Source of the DNA: Phocaeicola faecicola
GTDB taxonomy: Bacteria; Bacteroidota; Bacteroidia; Bacteroidales; Bacteroidaceae
DNA length: 64,000 nt
Direction: 5' to 3'
NCBI RefSeq assembly: GCF_013618865.1
Contig: NZ_JABSOE010000002.1
Location: 62,001 to 126,000 of the forward strand
The notes below the pieces were generated by a model. The model was not told where the DNA came from. It did not search any database and saw only the letters and a program-made list of their open reading frames with translations. Of the stretch, positions 27,138-36,099 are shown in pieces (position 1 is the first letter of the stretch; each line of letters starts with the position of its first letter). The translations under genes were made by a program, and so were the position numbers.

Positions 27138-27911
27138 GACTTAGCGGCAGTGCCCTGAAAGTCATTGCCATGATTTCCATGGTAGTTGACCATGTTGCTC
27201 TTTATCTGATGGAACACGGTACCCTATTATACGAAACGATGCGCTGTATAGGGCGCATCGCTTTTCCTGTGTTTGCCTTGCTGATAGCGGAAGGGTTTAT
27301 TTATACCAGGAACAGGTACAGGTATTTCTTTACCCTGCTGGGCTTTGCCGTAATCAGTGAAATACCCTGGTATCTGCTGAATGGTGCTGACGGGACACAT
27401 AATGTGATGTTTACTCTGGCTTTGGGTCTGGCCACACTCATGGTTCTTGAAAATCTTCTGCAACGTAGTCTGGTACTGGGATTTCTTTGGACACTTGGCA
27501 TGGCCGGACTCGCTTCATGGCTTGGAGTGGATTATGAGTGGAGAGGGATTATTGTAATCGTTATCTTTTATCTTTTTCACTCACAGACTAATAATAACAA
27601 CATACATATTATTTATAATATCTCTGTGTTCATAATATGTTTTATTTTAATGGCTCATTATGGAATAATTGGCACAATACTAGCTTGCACAATTACTGCT
27701 CTATATAACCAATCCAGAGGGTTTATAAATAAAAATAAATTTAAATACATGTTCTATGGCTTTTATCCTATACATATAATTATAATATTTTTATGTCAAT
27801 AAGATTTCCATATTACAAGTTCTTTAACTTTTAAATAAATCACACTAACTATATACATTTATACTATTCTTTAAACTATATATGAGTTCACTAAAAAATA
27901 GTTATTTATTT

Positions 27912-29168
27912 TTATTGAGAAGTTTTTAAAAGAAGTTCAAATGTTTCATCAATAAGATGGCGATTCTCAATTGCTTTTATAGAATATTTCCCTTCATCAA
28001 AATATATTACAGTTTGGGTAACAGCCTCCCGTACAAACTGATACCATATAGCTATGTTTATTGCGAATGGATTCCCCTGATATGCAGCTACCTTGCCTAT
28101 ATTACCTGCAACAGCAACAGAATAAGCTATAAAAAATATTTTTTTCTTTTTTTGTTCATTCTTCACACGGATATAATCTCTTTCAAATAGTGGTAATGTA
28201 GGATTACTTTCTTTATGCATTGTAAGAAAACAATAAATATTAACAACTATATTTATTACAAGCCTACATGTAGACATTGTAGCTAAATGTCGCAAATCAT
28301 AACCTTGTTCATACATATAAGTGACCAATTCACCAATTGTTCTTTCTTTTTCACCAAAACTACCAACTTGAAACATTCTTAGAACAGATGTTCCAGGAAT
28401 TGGAATCCCCTGTTTTGTGAATACATCTGAAATAATATGACCTAGCCATAAGAAAGGTGCATAAAATATCTTTTTTAGATCTGGCTCAATAACCTTATCA
28501 ATATGAAGTACTCCATTCTTATCTATGTATGAAAATGTTCCTGAAACAATATCCTTAATACCCCATATAAGTCCTAAAATGCTTGGATCATGTCCTAGAC
28601 TATATACTCTATGGTTTTTGGGATACATACCAGGAATATTTTCTTTAACTGACGCATCATAATTAACGTGAAACCATTTCTCTAATGTCTTTATCCACTT
28701 AGCCTCCTTACCGTCATTTGTTGTACCTATTTTCTTAAGTATAGTTGTTAAAGGACTACCCTCACAATGAACTTTCTCTCCATTAAGTTTTATATCCATA
28801 GTTTTAGGAACCTTAACAAGTACAAAATCAACAAGTACAGCCAAACCACCGGCAAGACAAGCGACTAATAAATCCACGTTATTAACATCAAGTGCTTTAT
28901 TTGCCTCAGTCTTACTATTAACAGAAAATAATATAGAATCTATTTCTGTATTAATCTGCTGAATGTCATCTATAGTTGATTCAGAAGATATGTTCGATTC
29001 ATCAATCCCAGCTTTATCAAAAAGTGATTTAATTCTATTATTTAATTCTTCCAATTTTCTGTCATCTTCTTTTATATCTGAAGCGAGAACTGATGTTTGT
29101 TTTTTTACTGCAAAAATATCTTCTTGAAGACCAGAAATTCTATTTGATAAACTATGAAAATCCTCCAT
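27912..29168 (-). CDS. Membrane protein with GHD/GHxxSD motifs, second gene of an unassigned module
   Basis: A 418-residue protein I cannot place with confidence. Visible: an N-terminal coiled-coil (1-90, no signal peptide), a membrane helix (99-119), then HRVYSLGHDP (186-195) and WLGHIISDVFTKQGIPIPG (241-259), a hydrophobic segment (300-316) and another near 340-360. The His/Asp pairs (H186, H193-D194, H244, D248) beside hydrophobic helices recall the membrane-bound metal-dependent hydrolases of the YdjM/DUF457 type, so a membrane-lipid hydrolase is one guess. It starts 1 bp after the upstream gene ends, so both form one unit. It is AT-rich, opposite to the flanking transfer genes, and sits in a cargo position. 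Confidence 0.7.
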   Translation of the reverse strand: MEDFHSLSNRISGLQEDIFAVKKQTSVLASDIKEDDRKLEELNNRIKSLFDKAGIDESNISSESTIDDIQQINTEIDSILFSVNSKTEANKALDVNNVDLLVACLAGGLAVLVDFVLVKVPKTMDIKLNGEKVHCEGSPLTTILKKIGTTNDGKEAKWIKTLEKWFHVNYDASVKENIPGMYPKNHRVYSLGHDPSILGLIWGIKDIVSGTFSYIDKNGVLHIDKVIEPDLKKIFYAPFLWLGHIISDVFTKQGIPIPGTSVLRMFQVGSFGEKERTIGELVTYMYEQGYDLRHLATMSTCRLVINIVVNIYCFLTMHKESNPTLPLFERDYIRVKNEQKKKKIFFIAYSVAVAGNIGKVAAYQGNPFAINIAIWYQFVREAVTQTVIYFDEGKYSIKAIENRHLIDETFELLLKTSQ

Positions 29169-29169
29169 A

Positions 29170-30183
29170 CTATGCTGCGCCTTTAACTAATTTTTCTAGA
29201 ATCTTAATGCTTTCTTCTAGATTTTTTATTTTCTTTTTGTTCTTCTCATTAGCTGTTTTTAGTTTAATAACTTCCGATTTCAATTGACTTACCTGTTGAT
29301 TAATATTCAAAAGTATTTGTTGAAAATACGATGTATCCTTTTGTATTGCTAAAACTATTTCTTTAAGCACTACTTGTAATTTTGCTGCTTCAGATAAAAC
29401 TGCATTTGAACCAAGTGATGCAATTGAAGCACCTACAGCAGTACCTGCAGTTGCACCTAGTAAAGAGCCGCCACCAACTAATACGGCAATACCTCCTGCC
29501 ATACCAAATCCACCAGCAGCTACGGCACCGCCACCAAGTGCTGCAAGGCCGGCGGAAATTGCAGCTGCACCAGACAAGCCATTTGCAGCAAAAAAAGCAA
29601 TTATCTCATATTGAAATGTAACTATTGCAATTAAAAGTACAATAATTCCTATTCCAGCCCCCATTGCAACTTTTGTCCAATAACCTGAAAGTTTTTTTAC
29701 AGCTGATTTATGAGAATTTTCAAATACTTTAATATATTTCTTATCAATACAAAGAATATCAGCAATTTCATTGAGAGTTTCTTGCCTTACCTTTTTATCA
29801 ATAGCCAATCCTTTAAAAGGTTTATAGGCTTCCTTATTATCACTTAAAGGATAGTATGGTGAATATAAAACACATTCTAAAAACACCATATACTTCCATA
29901 CTTTATTCTGTGCATTTATATCTAATCTATTTATTTTAGTTTTCAAATCTAAATTACTTAATTTAATCTGTGACGGATTACCTCCAAATGATTTCAGATA
30001 GTCATCAATAGATTTATCCCATGTATTCAACCAAAGTTGCTTCTGGCCTCTCTTATTTGAACCTAAAATTGGCTTTTTTTTACCCTCTTCATGTACATCA
30101 TTGAATGTTAATTTTCTTTGTAGAGCAAAAAGGATCTCGCTTTGTTCTGCAGTCAATCCAAAAACTGAAAATTTATTTTGCAT
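29170..30183 (-). CDS. Glycine-rich membrane/coiled-coil protein, first gene of an unassigned module
   Basis: A 337-residue protein. The N-terminal helical domain (about 8-165, with RQETLNEIADILCIDKKYI near 133-151, faintly TerB-like) is followed by a membrane helix (174-190), a Gly/Ala-rich hydrophobic stretch (202-256, runs such as AALGGGAVAAGGFGMAGG) and a C-terminal coiled-coil (285-333). The glycine-rich segment looks able to insert into or span membranes, as in some pore-forming effectors, but no family is recognised. It shares an operon with the 418-residue gene. Both proteins have long coiled-coils, suggesting they bind each other. The 276-bp AT-rich gap upstream holds no gene I can support. 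Confidence 0.7.
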   Translation of the reverse strand: MQNKFSVFGLTAEQSEILFALQRKLTFNDVHEEGKKKPILGSNKRGQKQLWLNTWDKSIDDYLKSFGGNPSQIKLSNLDLKTKINRLDINAQNKVWKYMVFLECVLYSPYYPLSDNKEAYKPFKGLAIDKKVRQETLNEIADILCIDKKYIKVFENSHKSAVKKLSGYWTKVAMGAGIGIIVLLIAIVTFQYEIIAFFAANGLSGAAAISAGLAALGGGAVAAGGFGMAGGIAVLVGGGSLLGATAGTAVGASIASLGSNAVLSEAAKLQVVLKEIVLAIQKDTSYFQQILLNINQQVSQLKSEVIKLKTANEKNKKKIKNLEESIKILEKLVKGAA

Positions 30184-30459
30184 GTATTATAAATAAAATT
30201 ATTGTTTATACGAATTAAACTAGTTGTCAAAAATTAAATTCTACTAGTCCATATAATGTTACAATATAATTGATACTCAAAGTTACAAAAGATTACTGTT
30301 TAATCAAGTATACTAAAAGATATTTAAATATGTATGATTGCAAATTAATTCTTTCAAATTAAATCTTCACATATATTAACGTTACATTCTGTTTATTTAC
30401 TAATATTAGTATTAAGAATTAAGGTTTTCATTCAATATGTAACATTAATAGTATAAGAT

Positions 30460-31095
30460 TTATAATGTCTTTAATATTCTTATTACAGCTATTATATAAT
30501 TTGGATCCTCCGCATACCCAATCTCATCAAGCCAAAGCAGATAGTTTCCTACTTTATACTTATATTGCACTTTAGTATAATAAGCCCTTACACTTTCTGT
30601 CCAATGATTGAATTCATAGTATTTTCCTGTACGTGGATTGGTAAGCCCGAAAAGATTATGCTTGTTCCGGCATACTGATGAACGGAACCATCCGGTCTCC
30701 AGTATAGCCTGGGCCAATACTATTTTGGGATATAGAATTCTGTTTCTTATAATTTCTTTATAAAGGTTAGGGATAGTAAGTTCAGGAAGTTGATTTTCTG
30801 CTTTTATAATGTCATCTACATTCTTTTGCTGTTCTCTTTTCAGGGATGCTTTTCTGTCACTATTCCGGCTGTTATCATCCAATTCCTTTTGATTGTCCAG
30901 CCTGACAATCAGGGTATCCTTTACCATCATCTTATTCTTTTTCCCTTCTGTAACATCCTTTCCAGCATTGTTATAAGCCTCTTTTTGTCTTTCTGTTGGC
31001 AGAAGTTCCGATTCTCTGGTTATCGTATAGAACTGTGCCGATACGCTTACCGGCAGTAGCATTAACATCAGTGAAATCAGAATAGTGTTGCGCAT
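30460..31095 (-). CDS. Exported glucosaminidase-like peptidoglycan hydrolase
   Basis: About 211 residues from ATG 31095, beginning with a signal peptide (MRNTILISLMLMLLPVSVSA). The C-terminal domain has IVLAQAILETGWFRSSVC, NKHNLFGLT and YYEFNHWTESVRAYYTKVQ, typical of the glucosaminidase (FlgJ/LytD-type) fold; the Glu in LETGW is the likely catalytic residue. Conjugation systems use such enzymes, like VirB1, to open the cell wall for the channel. The frame reaches 31134, but the extra 13 residues overlap the opposite-strand promoter and would spoil the signal peptide. It is divergent from the second operon. Confidence 0.8.
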   Translation of the reverse strand: MRNTILISLMLMLLPVSVSAQFYTITRESELLPTERQKEAYNNAGKDVTEGKKNKMMVKDTLIVRLDNQKELDDNSRNSDRKASLKREQQKNVDDIIKAENQLPELTIPNLYKEIIRNRILYPKIVLAQAILETGWFRSSVCRNKHNLFGLTNPRTGKYYEFNHWTESVRAYYTKVQYKYKVGNYLLWLDEIGYAEDPNYIIAVIRILKTL

Positions 31096-31128
31096 TTCTT
31101 TTTCAGGGGATTGCCGTGAATACATTTG
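31095..31128 (+). promoter_or_regulatory. Promoter of the second operon, copy of the parA promoter module
   Basis: TACATTTG at 31121-31128 is the likely -7 box, with a T-rich -33 region at 31095-31104. From gtgttgcgcatttctt (31086-31101) to the -7 box the sequence nearly repeats 7981-8023 in front of parA. On the minus strand the shared start atgcgcaacac is the beginning of the hydrolase gene, which suggests the parA-side copy came from this intergenic region or the reverse. Confidence 0.5.
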
Positions 31129-31178
31129 TGGCATTCAGGCGGTTAGAACCGCAAATATAACAGCTTAATTACAGTAAT

Positions 31179-31964
31179 ATGGAAATGCACAACAGAAATC
31201 AGTCCGATTTGTTGCCATACGAAAAACTGGCAATACTGGGTATCGACCGTGAAAAGGCGGACAGTTTACCTATGGAAGTGAAGGAGAAGCTGATGGCAGG
31301 TGAAGTGACTCCCATCATGCAGGTATCCATCAACGCAAGGAACGGCAGCATCATCACCATGCCGATGAAGCTTCAGATGACTACAGACAAAAACGGTGCT
31401 CCGGCTCTTATTGCCTATCCGGTACGTGCCGAACTGGACCGGGAACGCAACAAGGTTCTCAATCTCACTCAGCAGGAGGCTGAACGCCTGGCCAGAGGTG
31501 AGGTAATACAGAAGGCAGTCAACGTAAACGGTGAAAAGACTCAGCAGTATCTCCAGCTTGATCCGGAAACAAAATCCGTCATTCACAAGCGTGTCACAGA
31601 CATAAAGCTGGAGCAACGTCTGAAGGACATGGAGAAGGTGAACGACATTGAACTGGGTATGCAGCAGAAGCAGCAGGTACGAGAGGGAAAACCTGTTGAG
31701 CTGAATGTGGGCGGCGAGAAGGTTTCAGTCGGCATTGACCTGAAGGAGCAGCAGGGATTCAAGCTTATCAAGGGAGACATGAAGGAATGGGAAAGACAGC
31801 ATAAGCTCCGCTATGACGAGATTCATCCTGAATACCTCGGCCTTGTCATGACTGACAAGAACCGATGGGAATATCAGAAAGTGGTGGACAGACAGTCCGT
31901 GGAGCGTGCCATTTCACTCTCTCCATCCCGAAAGGAAACAAAAGCAAACAGCCTTAAACTCTAA
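31179..31964 (+). CDS. DUF4099/DUF3945 domain protein
   Basis: A 261-residue protein. The N-terminus has the DUF4099 pattern (LPYEKLAILGIDREKADSLP, about 12-31) and the middle and C-terminal parts fit DUF3945 (VRAELDRERNKVLNLTQQE; GFKLIKGDMKEWERQHKLRYDEIHPEY). These families occur almost only on Bacteroidetes conjugative elements; the function is not known. First gene of the second plus-strand operon, 51 bp after its promoter. Confidence 0.8.
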   Translation: MEMHNRNQSDLLPYEKLAILGIDREKADSLPMEVKEKLMAGEVTPIMQVSINARNGSIITMPMKLQMTTDKNGAPALIAYPVRAELDRERNKVLNLTQQEAERLARGEVIQKAVNVNGEKTQQYLQLDPETKSVIHKRVTDIKLEQRLKDMEKVNDIELGMQQKQQVREGKPVELNVGGEKVSVGIDLKEQQGFKLIKGDMKEWERQHKLRYDEIHPEYLGLVMTDKNRWEYQKVVDRQSVERAISLSPSRKETKANSLKL

Positions 31965-31975
31965 TACTGATTCCT

Positions 31976-33295
31976 ATGGCCAAAAAGACAGATTCAGATA
32001 ATGATAACGGTATCATCCGGCAGTTCAACGAAGTGAAGAAGAAGCATCCGGATGCCATGCTGCTGTTCAGACGGAACAGTTTCTATGAACTCTATAAGCA
32101 GGATGCCGTCAAGGCTGCCGCAGTGCTTGCCATCGAGATTACAGACAGGATGCTGCCTGACTACAAGAGACCTGTAAAGGTTGCATCATTCCCTCAATCA
32201 GCACTTGACGTTTATCTGCCCAGACTGATACGTTCCGGAATAAGGGTTGCAATCTGTGATGCACTGGACAGTCCTTTGAAGAAGAAGGCCGGACAGGACA
32301 AGGCTGAGAATAATGACAGAACCATTCAAAACAATACAGATATGGGAAAGAAGAAAAAGGAACAGGGTGTGCAGGAAGCTCCTGACAGAACAGTGGAAAA
32401 CACTGTTGATGTAAAACCTGCAAGGGAAAAGAAGTCGAAGGCCAAAGCTGAAACCAAAGCTGAGACCGGGACGGATAATGAGGTAAAGACCGAAAAGAAG
32501 GGCGAACAGAAAACGGAGACAGCCCAGGAACGAAAGCCCCGTGAGCCGCAGATGGTGACTGCCAACGGTGAAAAGGTGACTCATGGTCATGCCTACCAGA
32601 GTACCACTAATCCTGCCGACTGGTATTTTACCGCAAAGATTGACGGACAGCAGCTCAAGCCGCAGAAGATGGATGCAGCAGACCTTGCGGCCTATCAGAA
32701 CAAGGAAATGACGGTACCACAGCTGATGGAACGCTACTATCCGACAAAGCTGATGCCGAAGGTATCTGAGGAAGCCTTCCGTATGCCAATGGAGATTGCA
32801 GGACCGGACGGCTCTATAACCGTAAACAAGTTCAATGTCTATAAAGAGAAGGACGAGCAGCGTCCTGACTTTGGGAAATACAAGTTCTATATTCAGGTTG
32901 GGGATACCAACATGTCTGCCGTGGCTTCACGCCAGGACCTGAATGCCTACTTCGACAGGGTGGCCACTCCAAACCAGCTTATTGAGAAGAACTTCGGGGA
33001 ACGTCTGCATCTGAAATCAGCATACGAGAAGTATCAGCTTCCTGAAGGTGTTGACCCCAAGGGTGTGCGTGTGGCCAAGGACAGGAACGACAACAAATGG
33101 AAGGTGTCGGTTGACCTCGGAGAGAAGGGACAGACTTCCCGGCATGAAATTTCCTTTGATGACGGTTATTCGCTTTTCAAGACCAAGACGGCCACAAGGG
33201 AACAGATTGCGGCCAAGTACCTGAATACGGAGATAACAGGTATGCTTGCAGCCAACACCGCAAAGGTAGAGAAAACGGCTTCTATGAAAATGTAA
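31976..33295 (+). CDS. MutS domain I-like protein of the conjugative element
   Basis: A 439-residue protein. Residues 10-90 look like the mismatch-recognition domain I of MutS (HPDAMLLFRRNSFYELY, then AAAVLAIEITDRM and VKVASFPQSALDVYLPRLI), without any MutS clamp or ATPase domain. A Lys/Glu/Thr-rich linker (about 100-200) follows, then a C-terminal region with DUF3945-like repeats (MTVPQLMERYYPTKLMPKVS; ATPNQLIEKNFGERL; ATREQIAAKYLNTEI). It may bind distorted or single-stranded DNA arriving in the recipient; that is inference. 11 bp after the DUF4099 gene. Confidence 0.75.
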   Translation: MAKKTDSDNDNGIIRQFNEVKKKHPDAMLLFRRNSFYELYKQDAVKAAAVLAIEITDRMLPDYKRPVKVASFPQSALDVYLPRLIRSGIRVAICDALDSPLKKKAGQDKAENNDRTIQNNTDMGKKKKEQGVQEAPDRTVENTVDVKPAREKKSKAKAETKAETGTDNEVKTEKKGEQKTETAQERKPREPQMVTANGEKVTHGHAYQSTTNPADWYFTAKIDGQQLKPQKMDAADLAAYQNKEMTVPQLMERYYPTKLMPKVSEEAFRMPMEIAGPDGSITVNKFNVYKEKDEQRPDFGKYKFYIQVGDTNMSAVASRQDLNAYFDRVATPNQLIEKNFGERLHLKSAYEKYQLPEGVDPKGVRVAKDRNDNKWKVSVDLGEKGQTSRHEISFDDGYSLFKTKTATREQIAAKYLNTEITGMLAANTAKVEKTASMKM

Positions 33296-33324
33296 CATAA
33301 TCAGAAAACTAAAATACAAGTTAT

Positions 33325-33555
33325 ATGTCAGCTAAAATGAATCATGAGGAGCTTGTGGAGCTTCTGCAGGAGGGCAAGATAGGTTTCCTCCGCTTTGTTA
33401 TGGACAGTGGGAATGCAGATGATTATCTGGAGTGGTGCCGTTCACACGGTACTGACCCTTCGGATGAATCGGCTGAGTTCTATGTGGAACAGACGGACAT
33501 CGAGCAGATGGACCGTCAGGTAATGGATGACGACAGCTATGGCATCTGGAACTGA
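33325..33555 (+). CDS. Small acidic conserved protein
   Basis: A 76-residue acidic protein (HEELVELLQEGKIGFLRFVMDSGNADDYLEW...). No signal peptide or membrane helix. It overlaps the next gene by 29 bp and lies 29 bp after the MutS-I gene, so it is translationally coupled in the operon. Small acidic proteins beside antirestriction genes can be DNA mimics, but nothing here proves that. Confidence 0.7.
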   Translation: MSAKMNHEELVELLQEGKIGFLRFVMDSGNADDYLEWCRSHGTDPSDESAEFYVEQTDIEQMDRQVMDDDSYGIWN

Positions 33556-34876
33556 CTCTCAGGGAAACAGCGGACAGGCGGCCATAGACCGCTTCGCTGC
33601 AATGATGATTGAGCGTATGCAGCAGATGAAGGATACCGGATGGAAACAGGGATGGAAACAGGGATGGATTGGCGGTGCATCGGGTTATGCCGGACTTCCG
33701 CAGAATGTGGGTGGCCGCAACTATTCCGGTTCCAATTCCTTCTTTCTTCAGATGCATACTGCAGCCATGAACTACCAGCTTCCAGTATATCTGACCTTCA
33801 AGCAGGCTCATAACCTGAAGGCTCATGTTCTGAAAGGTGAAAAGGCCTTTCCGGTGGTGTACTGGGATATGATGATAAAGGACAGTCACGGCAAGAGGAT
33901 AAGCACGGAGGAATACCGTGCAATGAGCAAGGAAGAGAAGAAGGATATGGATGTCATTCCTTTCATCAAGTCATTCCCGGTGTACAATGTGGCACAGACC
34001 AATCTGGCAGAAGTGCAGCCTGAGAGGATGCAGAAGCTCATGGACAGATTCAAGGTTCCGGAACTTAGGGATACGGAAGGTATGTACACCCATGCCGCAC
34101 TCGACCGTATGGTGGAGACGCAGCAGTGGCTTTGTCCGATACGTGCCGACAAGCGTGAGAACGGTGCCTATTATTCTCCCTCGAAGGATATTGTGGTGCT
34201 GCCCATGAAGGCGCAGTTCAATATCGGCAGTTCTCCTGAAGAAACCTACCGTGGCGGAATGGAGTATTATTCTACCATGCTGCATGAAATGACTCACTCC
34301 ACCATGACACCGGAGCGTCTGAACAGGGACATGGGCGGCAGGTTCGGTGACCCGAAATACGCCAAGGAGGAGCTGGTGGCTGAACTTACGGCTGCCATGA
34401 TCAGCCATTCCATGGGCTTTGATTCCAGGATAACGGACAACTCGGCTGCCTATCTGGACTCGTGGATTGGTGTACTGAAACAGGAACCGAAGTTTATCGT
34501 ATCGGTCATGGCTGACGTGAACAAGGCTTCCGACCTGATTCTTGACCATGTGGACAAACAGCGTCTGCCTCTCGGCCAGCAGCCTTATCTGGCAAAGAAT
34601 GACCCGTTCACTCCTGTCAGTGCGGACGAGGAGATGCCTTTCAAAAATGCGGCCATTGTCAAGACCCGTTCCGGAGACTATGCCATCCGTGCGTCATACG
34701 ATGGCGTGGAGCTGGGGCTGAAGAAGGTTTCCAGGGAAACGGCCAGGACATTCTTCCAGCTTACGGACTGGAAGGACAAGGAGGCTTTCCTGAACATGAC
34801 GGCACGGAAGACATACGAACCGGAGATTACGATGATGGGCAGGAACCGGAATGCCGGTACAGGACTTGGTATATGA
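33527..34876 (+). CDS. ArdC-like antirestriction protein with zincin metalloprotease motif
   Basis: A 449-residue protein. The N-terminal ArdC-type ssDNA-binding region spans about 15-130 (NVGGRNYSGSNSFFLQMHTAAM; FKQAHNLKAHVLKGEKAFPVVYW). The metallopeptidase part carries LHEMTHST with the HExxH zinc motif at H253-H257 and a downstream acidic helix (KEELVAELTAAMISHSMG). ArdC proteins protect incoming conjugative DNA from host restriction. The start may be 33527 or the ATG at 33539. In an element that also carries BREX and other defences, it would mainly act against the recipient's systems. Confidence 0.85.
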   Translation: MTTAMASGTDSQGNSGQAAIDRFAAMMIERMQQMKDTGWKQGWKQGWIGGASGYAGLPQNVGGRNYSGSNSFFLQMHTAAMNYQLPVYLTFKQAHNLKAHVLKGEKAFPVVYWDMMIKDSHGKRISTEEYRAMSKEEKKDMDVIPFIKSFPVYNVAQTNLAEVQPERMQKLMDRFKVPELRDTEGMYTHAALDRMVETQQWLCPIRADKRENGAYYSPSKDIVVLPMKAQFNIGSSPEETYRGGMEYYSTMLHEMTHSTMTPERLNRDMGGRFGDPKYAKEELVAELTAAMISHSMGFDSRITDNSAAYLDSWIGVLKQEPKFIVSVMADVNKASDLILDHVDKQRLPLGQQPYLAKNDPFTPVSADEEMPFKNAAIVKTRSGDYAIRASYDGVELGLKKVSRETARTFFQLTDWKDKEAFLNMTARKTYEPEITMMGRNRNAGTGLGI

Positions 34877-34906
34877 AATTCTGTATAACATCTTAAATCG
34901 GAAAGC

Positions 34907-36094
34907 ATGAGTGACTACAAGGTTAATTTCAGGGAAATGAAATCCCGTGTAGGGATTGATGACATTGCATACGCCCTGGGATACCGTCTGGACAGGAAGG
35001 CCGGTGTCGGACGTTATATCGAGCTGGTGCTCGGTGAAGGTGGCAACAGAAGGGATACGCTGATTGTCAGCCATCCGAACGACAAGGCGGCACAGACCTT
35101 TTTCCGGCGTGACGGTTCCAAGGGCGATGTGGTGACACTCATCCGTGAGAATCTTTCATCCTTTACGGTATCAGGAAAGGATGAGTGGCAGAAGATAGCC
35201 AAGGTCATGGCACGTTTTGCCAACATGCCTGAACCGGAATACAGGGAGGACAGGGAGTATGTTAAATCGGCAGGAAAATCATCAGGCGTGTTTGACGCTT
35301 CCAGATATGAGGTGAAGCCGGTTGATACCGAAAAAATACCGGGACTGTTCTTCCGGCGCGGACTGTCCAAAGCGACAGTTACGGTTCTTTCACCCTTTAT
35401 TTCCCTTATAAGGGACAGGAACAACGGAAAGTTTGAAGGCTACAATATCGGATTCCCATATACTGACGGAAAGGGAAATGAAGTCAGGGGGTATGAAATC
35501 AGAGGGCATGGCGGTTACAAGTCGAAGGCTGCCGGTACGGATTCGTCATCCTCGGCATGGGTAGCTGTTCCTTCGGGTATCAGTCCGGACAATGTAAGAA
35601 GCGTGTTCTTCTGTGAATCTGCATTTGATGCCATGGCCTTCTACCAGATGAACCGGATACAGATTGGGGACAGTGCGGCTCTGGTTTCACTGGGCGGCAC
35701 ATTCTCTGACAGGCAGATAACCGGAGTCATGGAACGCTTTCCCAATGCACGTGCCTTCGACTGTTTTGACAATGACCTGGCCGGGAGGATATACGGACTG
35801 CGCATGATGGCTCTGCAGGAAGATATTCAGATGAAGATAAGCAGGACTGACGGCGGCATCCGGATTGAAGCGAAGGGAAAGGTATTAGAGCCTAACATGG
35901 AGCGTCCCCTACTGGCCCAGGTTTCCAGGCAGCTGAACATCCGGTACCGCATGGGACAGTGGCTTCCTCCGAAGGCTTTCAAGGACTGGAACGACTGTCT
36001 GCTGAACAGGCCGATGGAGCCGGTGATTTCACCACACAAAGAAGAACGTGAACAGAATCTGAGCGAACAAAGGAATAAAGGACGTAAAATCTGA
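34907..36094 (+). CDS. TOPRIM-domain DnaG-like protein (DUF3991 type)
   Basis: A 395-residue protein. The N-terminal part (about 5-95) resembles the zinc-less DUF3991 region (VDDxA-like VGIDDIAYALGYRLDRK; TLIVSHPNDKAAQTFFRRDGSKGDVVTLI). A TOPRIM-like segment follows at about 225-300 (VFFCESAFDAMAFYQM with the acidic Glu, then ARAFDCFDNDLAGRIYGLRM with DxD-like acidic residues). Such proteins resemble mobile-element primases and probably prime replication of the transferred strand. 5 bp before the next gene. Confidence 0.8.
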   Translation: MSDYKVNFREMKSRVGIDDIAYALGYRLDRKAGVGRYIELVLGEGGNRRDTLIVSHPNDKAAQTFFRRDGSKGDVVTLIRENLSSFTVSGKDEWQKIAKVMARFANMPEPEYREDREYVKSAGKSSGVFDASRYEVKPVDTEKIPGLFFRRGLSKATVTVLSPFISLIRDRNNGKFEGYNIGFPYTDGKGNEVRGYEIRGHGGYKSKAAGTDSSSSAWVAVPSGISPDNVRSVFFCESAFDAMAFYQMNRIQIGDSAALVSLGGTFSDRQITGVMERFPNARAFDCFDNDLAGRIYGLRMMALQEDIQMKISRTDGGIRIEAKGKVLEPNMERPLLAQVSRQLNIRYRMGQWLPPKAFKDWNDCLLNRPMEPVISPHKEEREQNLSEQRNKGRKI

Positions 36095-36099
36095 ATGAT

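Larger units (their letters stand above)
25732..27802 (+). pseudogene. traX-like gene disrupted by an IS256-family element
   Basis: The frame opens at ATG 25732 (MNMTLKPAFGLS, 12 codons to 25767) and resumes in frame after the insertion at 27146 (GSALKVIAMISMVVDHVALYL...), ending at 27802. Joined, it encodes about 230 residues with several membrane helices and the TraX signature (ALKVIAMISMVVDHV, RIAFPVFALLIAEGF), the family of the F-pilin acetylase. TraX-like proteins often end conjugation operons. An internal ATG at 27170 could still give a 210-residue protein lacking the first 20 residues, if transcribed. The last third is more AT-rich than the start. Confidence 0.8.

Noticed and set aside
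29382-29621. 79-residue plus-strand ORF rich in Gln, His and Leu
   Set aside because: It is the reverse-strand shadow of the Gly/Ala-rich segment of the membrane protein at 29170-30183.
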